This document shows positions 22,008-34,897 of a stretch of 64,000 bases of DNA, in pieces; positions within the stretch are counted from its first letter, which is position 1, and every line of letters begins with the position of its first letter. A program made the position numbers and the translations under genes. The notes beneath the pieces are model-generated. The model did no database searches. It saw only the letters and a program-made list of their open reading frames with translations, and had not been told where the DNA came from. This DNA comes from Fistularia commersonii (lineage: Eukaryota; Chordata; Actinopteri; Syngnathiformes; Fistulariidae): NCBI GenBank assembly GCA_037954325.1, contig JBBMNZ010000014.1, positions 12,994,956 through 13,058,955 on the forward strand, written 5' to 3'.

Positions 22008-25000
22008 GTAAATATAAAGTCTATGTTTATATAAAAAAAAGCCAGTCAGATGGGCACGCAGGTCAGTCTGGGGTCACTTTTTTAACGTTTTTTTTGTCAC
22101 CGTTTGTTCATGTCAGTGTGTCCGCGTGAAGTGAGTTCGCCCAACAAGCTAACGTTACCCTAATGTTCAACAACAGTAGCCTGGGAAATAAACATTTCTT
22201 TATCATCACGCAAGAAAATACAACAGGTGTATGGGGACCTCCTATTCAATATCCTGTGTGAGCATGTAAGAAAGAGTGTGCTTGTTTACATTTTTGCTTT
22301 TGGAACCGCTCCCAAAGAACGTATGCATGTTATTGAGCCGTAGATGTGATCACAAATATCATAGGGGAATTGTTGCTCTGCTCTGACGCTGTGGACACAG
22401 TAAACATTTGAACATTTGATTTCAAAACACATTTCTGAGTTTCTGAGTGAAAACACTCCTCAAGGGATGAATGTTAGAAGGCCCCAAGCTATCTTGTCCA
22501 CTTTTGAAAGTCTCAATTGTATGTGACATGAATAGATATAGCAGAAGTTGAGAATAGATCAGACCTGATCTGCAGGAGGCAAGAATGTTAATGACTTGAA
22601 TTTGATCATATTCATTTTGATTTATATTATTTCATGACTCACAAAGCTCTAAATAAGTCTGTTAAGTTGCTTGGGCGAGAGCGTTTTTCAGTCAAGTCAT
22701 TAATTGCAGCCTTTCTTCCAAATGACTCAACGCTTTTAACTCAACTCCAGTTGTATTCTCTGAAAGCTGATATCCTCTAATGGAAAGTTAGGCTACCCAG
22801 CTTCTCGGTAGTAGGTTATAAAAAAAGAAAAAAAAAAATTTTCCATCTCCCTTCACAAAGTATGCCCTCATTGTCATCCTCTGTAAGTTTGCCAGCTTGC
22901 AGGTGTGGTGGAGACGTCAGCATGACTCTTGCTCGCTGTGAAGAGATTTGTTGTCACTGAGTCCTCCAAAAGCACCAACACAAAGAAGCCATCATAGTAC
23001 ATAAGGTCAATACACCGGAGTGATTGACTTGTAGTTTTATTTATACAGTTTTCTGGTTATTTAGCGGCAGCTGATTTTATAGCACCTGGGTGAGACTTCC
23101 GACACTGCTATCAACATTTTGTAAGCAGCAGTAAATTCATCTGATTTGCAAGATTTGTCTTTTCTGTTATTATCTGTTAGCTTAATATTCAGTTCCAATG
23201 TAGAGTAGCTCCATTAGATGTGTTTAAAGGCACAGATTTGAGTGGACAAAGAACATTATCTTCCCTTCAACAGGCTGGATGTGCTCTTTTGTGTGCAAAT
23301 TTGTACTTCTCCCTCTCATTCATGTTAGCATGTCTATTCAGTTACTTGTCCCTCCTGTGGAGCTGGAGACTTCTCAGATGTAATTGCACATTATTGCTAT
23401 ATAAGATCCAGCAGTTGTACAGAGTAATGTTTGCTTGGACTTTTTGTTTTCTTATCCTCCCCCTTTGGTCCCACATGGACCTATACATGAGAAAAAAGGG
23501 TGTATACCCTAGTGTGCCCAAGATGAAACATCACCCCATGTGTCCCACACTTTCATCTTTGAGGGTTTCCCAACACTTCCTAAAGTTTAGTGAAACCACC
23601 CCACATGATTAGACAACTTAATGAATACATATTTGTGCTTATGCAGAGGATTTTTTGTCATCTTTTTCCAGGTCAGGTCACGTCCCTATCCTTTTCGGTG
23701 TGTTGTTCAATTGTCACTCGAGTGATATTTTAATGTGGAGGACTGAGCATGAATGCTTTTTTCCAAAATTGGGGGATTGCAGTAATTACAAGAGACCACT
23801 TCACTTGTACTTGGGCAATAATTGAGAGTAGGATTTAGGCCAGACTAAACAAAGTAAATCACTGTAGACAAAGAATATTCAAGTCTTTATAATTTGTTGT
23901 TGTGATAAACAATTTATGTAGCATTGTGCAATTCTGCATTGAACACTTCCTGAAAATAGAATAAAACAGATGATAAAAGTCTAAACCCTAGAAAAGAACA
24001 GACACAAAAAAACATTGATTTAAGAATAAAGTTTGTTTTCAAAGATGGAACTTTGTGCTCTGGCTCTAAATGCCATGAGATTAAAAGTTGAATTTATCCT
24101 CCATAAAACTCCAGGATGTTTTCAGTCCTAATGGACTGTATCGCAGTGGCGTCTTGTCATGGAAAACACAGTACTTCCACTTTGTTTAAGAGTCAAACAG
24201 GAGTGAAACAGAGTGACACAGGTATATTGAATGTTATACGTGAAAAACAGTTTGTTACTGTGCTCAAAAAATGGATTGCATCAAGGTGATACAATTTTGC
24301 AAGATGGTAAATGACAGACTGCAAATTTTAACAACAGAATTTGAAGTCCAAATGTGAAGTGCAGATTTTATGGGTGATTTAAGCGGTCTTTTTCCCCATC
24401 TAAAACGCATTTGAAAGGTAGCCATATTGGGCCTTATAATGCCCTGCAGTCTAAATTAAAGTTCACAGAAATGAAACGCGTTAGTGCTTCTTTGTATATC
24501 CAAAATATGAAAAAAACAAAACAAAAAAGAACAACTGGGAGAAGACTCATTATTTAAAAATGTTATCCTATTTTATGTCTTAATCTTCATGGGTTTCTGT
24601 TCATCAATAATCTGTGAAAATGCAAACCACTTTGTGAATGACGAATGCATGGGGTAATTGTGTTTGTCTGTTTGTTCAGGGTTGTAATACAAGAGACAGA
24701 GAAGACAGACATGTAAGGCTGACCATGTCTGTGTAAGAGCACAAGCTCCCCCACACTGCTTGGAGGAGTGCACGAGTATGAACAGCTAACCCTTGAAGTT
24801 GCGATCATCTTGTATTTTAGCACACGCTGTAGCCATAGGCAGTCAGCTGAATGGTGGGAAAGATGCAAAGGAAGTTGATTGTATTATGGTTTGACCAGCG
24901 TGTCTGGCCAGCAATGCCTCCATTTTCTGTTCTCTATTAGCTCTGTTTTTCCATAACAGCCATAGGGACAAAAAAAAGAGACAGCATGGAATAGTTCCCA

Positions 25001-25764
25001 GATGGATGAGCTATTTTCGGTTCAGCTATGGGAAACGACCCAAGTCCATAATCACTCATTTGTGGACAGCTCAGCTTATATAAATCTTAGAGCTGATATT
25101 TACAACTCGCTTACAGGATCCCACTCTCTTATAAAAGCTGATTTTCCAGAGACGTTAAGGACAGAAATTGTGAATTTAGACTTAGATGAAAAAAGATGCA
25201 TCCCCTCAAAGGAGAAAATGTGCAGAAATAAGGGCAGTATCTTCAAAAGTGCAATAATACGTTGAGCGCAGATCTGCCTTTATGCAGCATTTGTCTTTTG
25301 AATTAAACTATAGTTCTTTTAATGTGCAGTGTATCCTGTTTTAATCAGTTATTCCCACCCTGCTACAGGTTTCAAGTGTCCTGAGTGACCTGTAACTGAA
25401 CGCCCTTGTGGTGGTTGCATCAGAGGATCTTGTGTGCTGAGTGGCTGCTGATTTTTTATTTGTAGACTAGGGTGTTGATAAATGACTTGATTTTTTATCA
25501 TTATTATATGAATGTAGAAATGAGAAGTCAAGGCAGAATTTGAGTGTAGCCCAGCTTTACAATTTTTTTTTTGCACGGCACCGTTGTATTGAAACTTGAA
25601 GTGGCATATTATATAGACGAGGCAATAGGTTGTGTTAAAGGTCAAATTACTTTTCATATTTTGGAAATGTCTGAATGAAGTGTCGTGGATATGATTATGG
25701 TCTTTGCTGCAAATAATTTCATTAAGTCTCAAAATTTCCCTCACTGATATTAAATTGCAGTTAG

Positions 25765-26015
25765 TTGGGGGCACAATGGTATAATGGTGCCTATGCCTCA
25801 TAGCAAGAGGCCCCTGGTTTGATTCTGATTCTGTGTGGAGTTTGCATGTTCTATCCGTGTTCTCTGGTTTCCTCCCACAGTCTAAAACATGCAGTAGGTT
25901 CATCGGAGATCCTAAATTGTGCAGGGTGAACCTTGCCTCTTGCCCTATGATAGATGAGATATGCTCCAGTATCTGTGCAATGCTGAGTGCAGAATGAGTG
26001 TTACAGATAATGAAT
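25765..26015 (+). mobile_element. tRNA-related SINE-like repeat, degenerate copy
   Basis: GGTATAATGGTGCCTATGCC and CCCCTGGTTTGATTC resemble pol III A and B boxes. GTGTGGAGTTTGCATGTTCT and TTTCCTCCCACAGTCTAAAA follow, the body of a very common teleost repeat, and a tail ends in AATGAATGG. It is much decayed. Confidence 0.65.
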
Positions 26016-28920
26016 GGATGTGAAGAATGTGTTGGGGGAAATACCAGATCTATGTTTGCCAAAGATGAAGTCTTCGAAGTATGAACCTGTTCTCCAGAAA
26101 GGCAAAGAAATATCCATAAAATGTGTCTTTTGAGAGATTGGTTTAGACTACTTAAACTTGTGTTTTTAATTATGACCCAAACACATTTTTTTATAATAAA
26201 GTTAAAATAACCATTTATTGACAAGTGATACAAATTGATAGAAAAACACACACATACAAAAAAAAAACAAATGAAAATGAAATCTATACGGTTGGATAAA
26301 CAAATGCTGACAAAGTTTTCATTTGTGGATAAAATTTGCCACAGAAAAATAAAAAGGAAATGTAGGGCAGTGTATTTACAATCACCGTATTAAAGTATTG
26401 TGATTTAAATATCCTGATAATATAGTGTTCAGGCTTGTTATTGAAACATAATTAAAATGAGAACCAAGCATAAAGTTACACAAGATAAAATAAAGCACAA
26501 AAAGATGCAAGTGGCCTTGGCTGCTGCCAGTTTTCAAGCAGTATAAGCAAGGAAGTTTTCTACTAATACTTTAGACAACCGAAAGACAAGTGAAATTGAT
26601 GTCAAAAATTTGGAGTCAATAACTACTCATGCATCCTAAAACTTTTCTCTTTTCATCAGTCTCAGCTTCAGCTGAACTAGCATGAATGTTCTGTGCCTGC
26701 ATGACAAGACAATTTTTCCCACTGGGAAATGGTATATATAATCCTAATTGTTCATTTTAACTCAGTACAGTACATTCAGATTCATAATGGGGTTACTTGT
26801 TTTTAAACTCTTATAGGATGTTATGTTCTTTTTCCATGTCGGTTATCTCATGTTTTCGCTTGGTTACCTATTAGACAACCAAGGGTATTCTAATCTGTTG
26901 TCTTTAAATAATCTTTATATGTAATTTGCCTCTTACAGTGGTTGCGAGAGGCCTCTATTACTTACTCACTTACTGACATATAGCATTAATCGAATAATTA
27001 TATCCAGACTGTTTTAGGGGTAGGAGTTTATCCTACAGTTAGCAGCCAGTCATCCAATTGTAGACAAATGTGCCGTTCAGCACTCCTCAACTACTGACCA
27101 ATGTTAGTGCCAACATGGCACCCCTTGCCCTGTCACTTAAATTTGATCAGAAACTTTCCATTGAGGTATAACACACTGTTCTTACAAATCAAAGGCTCTG
27201 CGTCCTTGAAAAAATAATTTTGAAAAAGAATATTTCAGATTACAGAATACAAGGGAACATCTATTCTGCCTGTCTGCTTGGTAACAGTGTTGTATGAAAT
27301 CAACCCTTAACAGATTTAGTCCATTATAGTAAAAACAGTATGTCAAAATCTTTGCAAGTAAAACACCGGTGCTGTATAATTTGTTATATGCTAGGAGGAG
27401 TTAAACTGTTTACAATTCAAAGGGTTCTCAGACACGAATTTTTCTATATATAGTTATATAAATGTGCATATTCGATGAGGGAGTCCCTCTGGCATTGGAC
27501 TGTTTTATGAGATCTTTTTCATTTTATTTATGATTTCAGTCTGTCGGGAGCTATATCAAATGATGCAAATTATATCACTGTTGTAGACTCTTACTAAGTA
27601 CTGTCTGTTCTCACAGTGAAAGCTATTCCTATGTCTTTTTGTTTACATGCAACAGTGGCGTATTTTTAACTTACCAGATTGTTTAAAACAGGGAGGTAAG
27701 TGAAGGCAGGAAGTGGTTTCAGTATCACAGAGGGAATATAATATTGTCGTTCGTCAGCTTCATCCTTCCTCCTGCCTCCCTAAATTACCCCACTGCATTT
27801 CTGCTCCATTCTTATACTGAAAAATAAAAATGTTTTGTTTTCTTAAACATAGCTCCTAGAAAAAATGGACTCCTCTAAAATTAGCTCAGGAATAAATACA
27901 AATTAATTCAAATGAAATTACTGATCAGCCCACAAAATGAAGTGCCTGTGTGCTATAAATCCTTGACAAAAGATTTTTATCTGAGATTTATATTTTCAAG
28001 ACATTCATCGTTACACGAGTAATTATTGTGATCAGTTCTGGTGATCTGTTGTTAACTCACAGTCACTGATTATTCAGGGCTTCCACACCTTGTATGAGAC
28101 TCTCAGACAAATGTCCTGTTACTGTGGTCTGTAGTTGCATCACTCACCAAAACATTCAGATGAGGTACTTTTGCATTTTAAATATTTCTTTTGCTATACC
28201 TTGAATGCCTCATTGTATTGCTTACCCTATTTAACGTACCTAAACCAGGTTGCTCAAGCGTTATTTCTGTTTCAACAACTGATCTCTTCAGAAGACAACA
28301 CAGAACAGCCTGTTCCTGGTTGATCTGAAACATGGCCAACACTGCTTGTGTTGGCCTTTATTGTACTTGTTTGACATTATCCTGTAGCCGTGTTATTGAC
28401 AAGGGACTACGATTGTTTAACTTTTAAATACTGGAAGTAATTCAGGCATCGTGCAAAACAAAGGCTGTTGCTGGGGTGGCAAGTCACTGTTATACCTGGT
28501 ATTTTCATGATATAGTAGTGAAATATCTATGCAAACAAACTTAGATCTTGGAGAATTCATTCAGTTTTATTCCTGTAGCTTTGGAAACCATTTATTTGTT
28601 TCTCACATTTTCCCGTGTTCTATAATTAGAATCATCAACATATAATAATGAATACAGGATTATCTTTATTTCAAAAAAAGATTTTTATGTATGCCTACTC
28701 AAAAACAGATCTGTCGAGATAGCCTGAGGAACATTTGTTCTATCTTGTTTGAAGTCATGTGCTGCTTCACCCGATCTGACTGTTACAAGCAGGTAACTTA
28801 CCAGACAATTAGATATTTTACCACATTTTTTTTTTTTTCCCAGATGGTAAAATGGATTTGTCAATCTCACTTATTAAATTATTCTACCTTATTTTTACCT
28901 GTATATACATTGAGGTGGTT

Positions 28921-29172
28921 GCTTTTCTTCTTCTCCTTTCGGCTTCTCCGTCCAGGGTCGCCCTAGTGAATCAACTTTCTTCATCTCATCCTATTCTCTC
29001 TATCCTCCTCTCTCACACCAACTACCTTCATATCCTCTCTCACATCCATAAATCTTCTCTTTGGTCTACTTCTACTAGAACTCTTGCCTGGCAGCTCTAA
29101 TTCCAGCATCCGTCTACCAATATATTCTTGATCCGTCCTCTGTACATGACCGAACCATCTCAGTCTGGCTAT
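28921..29172 (-). mobile_element. RTE-like LINE 3' fragment, copy 2
   Basis: On the minus strand it encodes RLRWFGHVQRTDQEYIGRRM, LELELPGKSS and RFMDVREDMKVVGVREED, the same C-terminal segment as the copies at 18.3, 42.4, 51.3 and 57.9 kb. It ends near 28,921 with the GGCGACCCTGGACGGAGAAG-like 3' terminus and an A/G-rich tail. Only about 250 bp remain. Confidence 0.85.
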
Positions 29173-30026
29173 TGTCAGAATATTTTGCATTTTGATGACA
29201 AATGAAACTTCTCTATTAATACATAATGCAAATGTTCATTGCAGCTTGAGATCACATGGAAGTGCCACAAGTTAATCGCTGCTGGCATAATCAATTCTCC
29301 AATTTTACCTGATTACTTCACAGTGTTGAGAGAGGCTGAGAAATTACTGGTAATGAATGAATGCTCTGCTCACTGTCCCTCTCCCTCTGTCTGGAGTCAT
29401 TTTGTGTCCCCCAGTTCAGTATCCCTTCATGTTATGTTTTTGGTATTTAATCGTGTCACTACCAGACACTGCTGTGTGAAGCACAACAATTGTACGAGTT
29501 TGTGTTAGTGCTAGTTATCTGAAAAGGAAGAAACCCATGTAGCATATAGGATTTGTTCTCATTTTCTCCCTAGCTGTCATTATATTCGTTCCCAACCAGT
29601 GTTTATCTTTCATCTTTTAACCCTGAGAATTTTACAGTGGCAAATCATGTTAAAGTAGTTTCTCTTTGTTCATATAGACTGCAAAATTAGTGTTGCTAAT
29701 ACCTCAGGCAATAGAAAACCCTATGTTGCATCATTCAACATCTGCAGTCCATTATACTCCGCACAAGGGCCAATAACCCTAAATCTGGACCAGCAAGAAC
29801 AATAATATTTGGATTTCCCATCATCCTGCTTGTTGGCCTGTGACCCTATGAGAGCTGTGTGTTTGTGACACACTGATTTAAGGATGTTGGGTGCTTTCTC
29901 AAACAAATGTCAGTGGCAATATCAAGATGATACAGAGAGAAGGGTAAGTAGATGGAAAATTTACCCTTGAGCTGCATTTTTTCTTCCATTCTAACAAATT
30001 ACTTGACAAAAGAAAACAACGTTTTT

Positions 30027-30906
30027 TGGATTTGGAGTTGCTGATCCTCATCCCGGCTGCTTCACACCCTGCTGCGAACTGCTCCAGCGAGAGCTGGAGA
30101 TCATGGTCTGATGAAGCCAACAGAACCACATCATCTGCAAAAAGCAGAGACTCGATCCTGCGGCTAACAAACTGGATCCCCTCAACGCCTTGGCTGCACC
30201 TAGAAATTCTGTCCATAAAAGGTATGAACAGAATCGGTGACAAAGGGCAGCACTGTCAGAGTCCAGCTCTCACCAGAAATGGGTCCGACTTACAACCTGC
30301 TGACCAAGCTCTGACACTGATCACACAGGGACTGAACAGCCTGTATGACAGGGTTTGGTAACCCATACTCTTGTAGCATCCCCCACAGGATTTCCCGCAT
30401 GGCACGGTCAAATGCCTTCTCCAGATCCACAAAATACATGGATGCCCCTTCGAGGACCCTTCCAAGGATAAAGAGGTGGTCCACTGTTCCACGACCAGGA
30501 CAAAACCACACTGCTCCTCCAGGATCCGAGGTTCAATGACCCGACAGACCCTCTTCTCCAGCACCGCTGAATAGACCTTACCGGGGAGGCTGAGAAGTGT
30601 GATCCCCCTGTAGTTGGAGCACACCTCTTATCCCCCTTCTAAAAAAGGGGGATCACGTCCCCGGTCTGCCAGTCCGCGCAATGCGGCAGAGGCGTGTCAG
30701 CAAGGACCTACAGCATCCAGAGCCTTAAGGGACACAGGGCGGACGTCATCCACCCCCGTCCTGCTACTGAAGAGCTTTTTGAGTGCTTCAGCCCAGGAAT
30801 TGGGTGTGTCCATTCCAGAGTCCCCACGCTCTGCTTCCTCATAAGAAGGCGTTTCAACGGGGTTGAGGAGGTCTCGGAAGTATTCCTGCCACCAATCCAC
30901 AACGTC
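30027..30906 (-). mobile_element. Rex3 (RTE-clade) retrotransposon fragment
   Basis: The plus strand contains CGGTGACAAAGGGCAGCACTG at 30237, nearly the sequence I recall for the forward primer used to amplify teleost Rex3. On the minus strand the reverse transcriptase reads NYRGITLLSLPGKVYSAVLE, then CFVDLEKAFDR-like residues (YFVDLEKAFDRAMREILW), then SLLFADDVVLLASSDHDLQ with the catalytic FADD. Frames are broken and both ends are missing, so it is a dead copy. Confidence 0.88.
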
Positions 30907-31100
30907 TCTTCACATTCACTCAGTCACACACACACTTTAAGCTCCCATGCAATGTGCTAACCAAACCCTTGGGAATAACTGGGGGTTGAGTGTCTTGCCC
31001 AAGGACACTTCAGCATGCTGACAGGAGGAGCCAGAGATTGAACCACCGACCTTTTGATTAATGGGTTGCTTGCTCTGCCAACTGAGCCACAACTGCCCGT
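30907..31100 (-). mobile_element. tRNA-derived SINE adjoining Rex3
   Basis: On the minus strand it starts GTTGTGGCTCAGTTGGCAGA (A box) and has AGGTCGGTGGTTCAATCTCT (B box), then GTGTCCTTGGGCAAGACACT, a typical teleost tRNA-derived SINE body. It touches the Rex3 fragment at about 30,906. Confidence 0.75.
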
Positions 31101-33179
31101 CGTACATGTTGTTATTGGGATCACAGCCTGTGCTCAATTTCGTCTGACTTTTAGGAGAGAAGTTTAGGGTTTTGACCTATACAAAATGCTCTTTATCACC
31201 TTGTTTGCCTTCATAAAACAAAGGTTAAGATTATCAGATACTGTTCTAAAGTATTGAAGAAATTTCTTCCTTTGTTAGTGCTAATAAAGCTACTGCTTTC
31301 ATTTTGAAATTAAATCTTTGTTGAATGAAAAAGATTTTTTTTTCCCAAACTAACATTATCAAAAGCTTTATTACACTCTCCTCCTTTTTTAAAAATGGCC
31401 TGTCATATCAGCATTGTGAGGGTGAAACTTTTTACAAGAACAAAGTCAGCATTAGACCCACCACCTTTTCGCCCCTCGCTGTCATCTGTGTAGCAGAATC
31501 AACCTCTAACTGCGCTTTTTGTTGTCCACTTTATATTTGTGACATTGACAGCTGCACTCTGGAGCAACTGATAATGTTCACTTTTGCTTTTTGTGTTGTA
31601 GCTTCATTTTTTTTTATAACTTTAATGATACTTCATGTGTATTTCTTGATACAAATAAGCTAAGCAATGCATGGATGCACTAAACAGTAACAAACAAACA
31701 GAAAGGCTAAATAGATCACTTTTTTTTTAAATTTACTTGTTTGTTTCCTGGGACAAATCCACTCCCAATCAACGTATTTCCTCGCCCTATATATATATTT
31801 CAAAACACCACAGTGCACGTAGGATTATTGTGTGGGTCTCACAGGATATCACTGTTAAAAACCTTTCCCTACACATTGCACTAAGGTAGTCTTTGAAATA
31901 TAGATCCTGAGTGCTGCAAGGGGCACATTGAGATTGCTAAGAACAGTCAAAAGCCGTAAGTCAGTAATACCAAGAAAGAATGAAATGTCAGACAGATAGT
32001 ATTTAAAATTTGGATGGAGATGAAAGGTTGGAATGCTGGCCAACAGCATCTCATGATTGTTGTTCCAGACTGTAAACACTTGGTATTCTTGTACTATCCC
32101 CCAGAATGAGTTGCTGTAATTTGAATTTCATCTATTAGCAGATGAAATATTTTAGTCCTGTTTATAATCTTGTCCAGGGCGATATTTTTAATGACACTGT
32201 TTATAGGACGTTGTGGCTGGTTGTAACTGGTTGTTACTTTCTGCGCTTGCTGTTTTTCTCTTTTAGATGAGTCCATAATCAGTGAAAGACTCTCCTCTTA
32301 TAAACAAATAATTGGCAGGACAGAGGCTGCCATTGCAATTTGAATGTTTTTATGCAACCTGTGATGCATAAAAAGTACACTCATTAAAGCAGCACTTTAC
32401 TCGAGTGTGCTGGTTGCCAGGCGACACTGCTGGAGCTCCCTCCGCCCCCCACAGACATCATAGGTTAATTAGAACAGAAGATAGCAGAAGATATTGGTTT
32501 TTCAAGGCTTGTGGCCATTGTGAAATTGTCAATAATATTGAAACTTAAATAGAGTCTGAAATTTTCAAGTATTCAAGAATTTCTTTTTGCCTTTTTCTTT
32601 TTGTTCCTGTGAAGGGACTTAAGCTTCCTTTATACTGTTCTGGCTTATCAATGCTTCAGGAAAATGACTCATCACAGATCAAATTATGTCATGGGACACT
32701 AACCATCAATTACGGGACTCATGTTTTGCTTGTAGTTCACAGCCTGTAGTTGGAATTTAATTAAATAAAGAGTAGGTTTCTGTCTGTCTGAGTTTGCTTA
32801 TGAGGAAGTGATTATATTAGTCGCACAAAAACAAAAGCAAATCACTGCCAACTTAATCAAGTACAGTACACTGACTATGGAGAATGTGCAATGCAGATCT
32901 ATTTTTTTTAATGTCCTTGATCCACATTCCATTTTATAACTCTTTTTGCCTTTTTTACTGGCACCTCCTGTGTGGCGTCGGTTGCTGCAGCTCTCACTGC
33001 TCCATTCTGTATTTTACTCAAAGTCTTTCTTACCTTTTGAGTTTGCTTTTTTTACCCAAAGCTGTACGTAGGACACAAGATACACTGTTGAGACCCCATA
33101 TGGAGCAATAGGTCCATTGTTTACAAGAGGGATCGGCTGTTGACATATGCTATATGGCTTTGCTGCTGTCAGAGTGAAG

Positions 33180-33670
33180 TAGTGTCCCCTTATGAATTGA
33201 GAAAGAGGTGGCGGGGATGCTGTGCTGGAGTCCAGCACCATGCAAGGCAATGCTATAGATCTGTTTTCCAGTCCATTAAAATGGGTAATATTAGTACTCT
33301 CCCTAACAAATTGTATGAGTTAACAGCAGTGACCCAGCACTTCAGTCAGTGCTGGTACTGATACTTCATGTTGCTTATAGAGACATGTCTAACCACGGCT
33401 ATTCTGGCCACAGTAACCATGCTAGACGGATTCTAGCTGATATGCATAGGATGGCTGAGAGCGGTAGGGGGAAAGAAGGGGGATTACCAATGTTTGTGAT
33501 AGGTAGATGGTGCAACTCTGAGCACACCAACATTAAAGAACAACACAACTGTAGCGACTTTGAATTGTTAGCAATTAGCATGAGATTACACTATCTGCCG
33601 TCGGAATACTTACAGGTAATCACAATAACTGCATATTTCCCCCACTCCACTCACGCAGATGCATCTTTTG
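33180..33670 (+). mobile_element. Decayed LINE endonuclease-domain fragment
   Basis: Pieces in different frames line up with the endonuclease of I/L2-type teleost LINEs: LRKRWRGCCAGVQHHARQC, then SIKMGNISTLPNKLYEL (cf. S-LANVQSL-NK-DEL), LLIETCLTT (cf. TETWL) and LLAISMRLHYLPSEYLQVIT (cf. CRP-YLPREF--V-IT). The match is from memory of the family; many stops and shifts show an old copy. Confidence 0.6.
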
Positions 33671-34843
33671 CTTTTCCCCCTACTGCTCTTATATTACCCC
33701 CCATTAACTCAATTCAACTGACCATACAATCCCCCCTGGGCCAATCTATCCCCCTAAAAAGCTCAGCAGATACAGGCCATTTACAGGACTGTGTTCCTAT
33801 ATTTTTAACTATTTACATGCAGACAAATTTCGGAAAGAATGTGCTAACACTGTGAGAACTAAGTAAATTACAGTAGTTTAATATTTGGAGCAAAAACTTT
33901 TATAATTTTTTTGGGACCAAGTAATGACTGTGTGCGAGCGGCTGATTAGCGAGTTGCCATATGGAAGCCAATAAAATAAACATGAACAAGGTAATTAAAG
34001 CAACAATATTCCAAACATTTATATGCATAGTTTTAAAAACTGTTCAAAGCAGTGGTTTCTCAAAACCAAGTGGAACAAAACGTTTTCTCTCATTCTTTCT
34101 CCTGTATTTCTTATATTCCTTGATATATTGTTCAGTGAATGAATCAGTGCTTATCTGGACAAAGGATCATAAATGAGCTCTCCATTTTGGTTTGGAAATG
34201 TTATTTGCATACTGGCTTCTCTATTAAGTTGTTGTTGGCTTTCCGATTTGACTTGTCTCACCCATCACCCATCCATCTTAGAATCACCTGAGGCTTTAGG
34301 CCACTCAGCTCATGTGTGTTTTTAGTGGGAAGATATAAGGAATGACTATGCAAATACTGCTGAAAATCTTACCCCTGGAGTTTTGTGGTAATTTTCACTT
34401 TCTGGTTTCTTTTCCATCATTTATCAAGCAAAATTCCCAGCTTTAAAATTAACAAATTGTATTTCAGCATCCCTGGGTGTTGGCATGTTGGGCTAACACT
34501 GGCACTAATCTTTTTTCCAACAATATGATTCTGTTGTGGGCTCATTAAAGGGGAAACACTTGAGGGAACATGATGCCCCTTTGCCCAAGAATAACACCCA
34601 CTCATCTGTTTTTGTGACCCTGAGTGGACAGTGGCGAGGAATAGTTGTTGGGAGCATGAACTTCCCGTTTGTATACACCAGGATACTCCAACAAATATGT
34701 ATAAACAACATGCATGCCCATTTTCAGATTTAAATCAGGACACGGCAATGTTGGTTTTAGACTACCGATTTTTGATGTGGGGAAATGTTTTGGAAAAAAT
34801 AAAAGCCTCTGACCAACTTTGCTTTTTTTACTTCTTCAGAGAC

Positions 34844-34897
34844 ATGTGGAGGACCATAACCCTCTCACTGATAGTGGCACTAGCACAAGGCACAGAG
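34844..34897 (+). CDS. calcrl: calcrl coding exon 1: signal peptide
   Basis: MWRTITLSLIVALAQGTE, 18 codons, phase 0. The hydrophobic core TLSLIVALA fits a signal peptide with cleavage near AQG. The acceptor is CTTCTTCAG at 34831-34839, which shows that a non-coding exon lies upstream. The donor is GAG|GTAAGC. Confidence 0.85.

Larger units (their letters stand above)
22008..34839. other. Long exon-free stretch upstream of calcrl coding exons
   Basis: About 12.8 kb with no coding exon I can support. It could be the first intron of calcrl or intergenic DNA. It contains a SINE-like repeat (25.8 kb), an RTE-like LINE end (28.9 kb), a Rex3 fragment joined to a SINE (30.0-31.1 kb), and a degenerate LINE endonuclease piece (33.2-33.7 kb). 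The rest is AT-rich unique-looking DNA. Confidence 0.5.

Noticed and set aside
25349..26251. A 300-codon open frame on the minus strand
   Set aside because: It runs antisense through a SINE-like repeat and plain AT-rich DNA, has no domain and no splice context, and reads like chance sequence.
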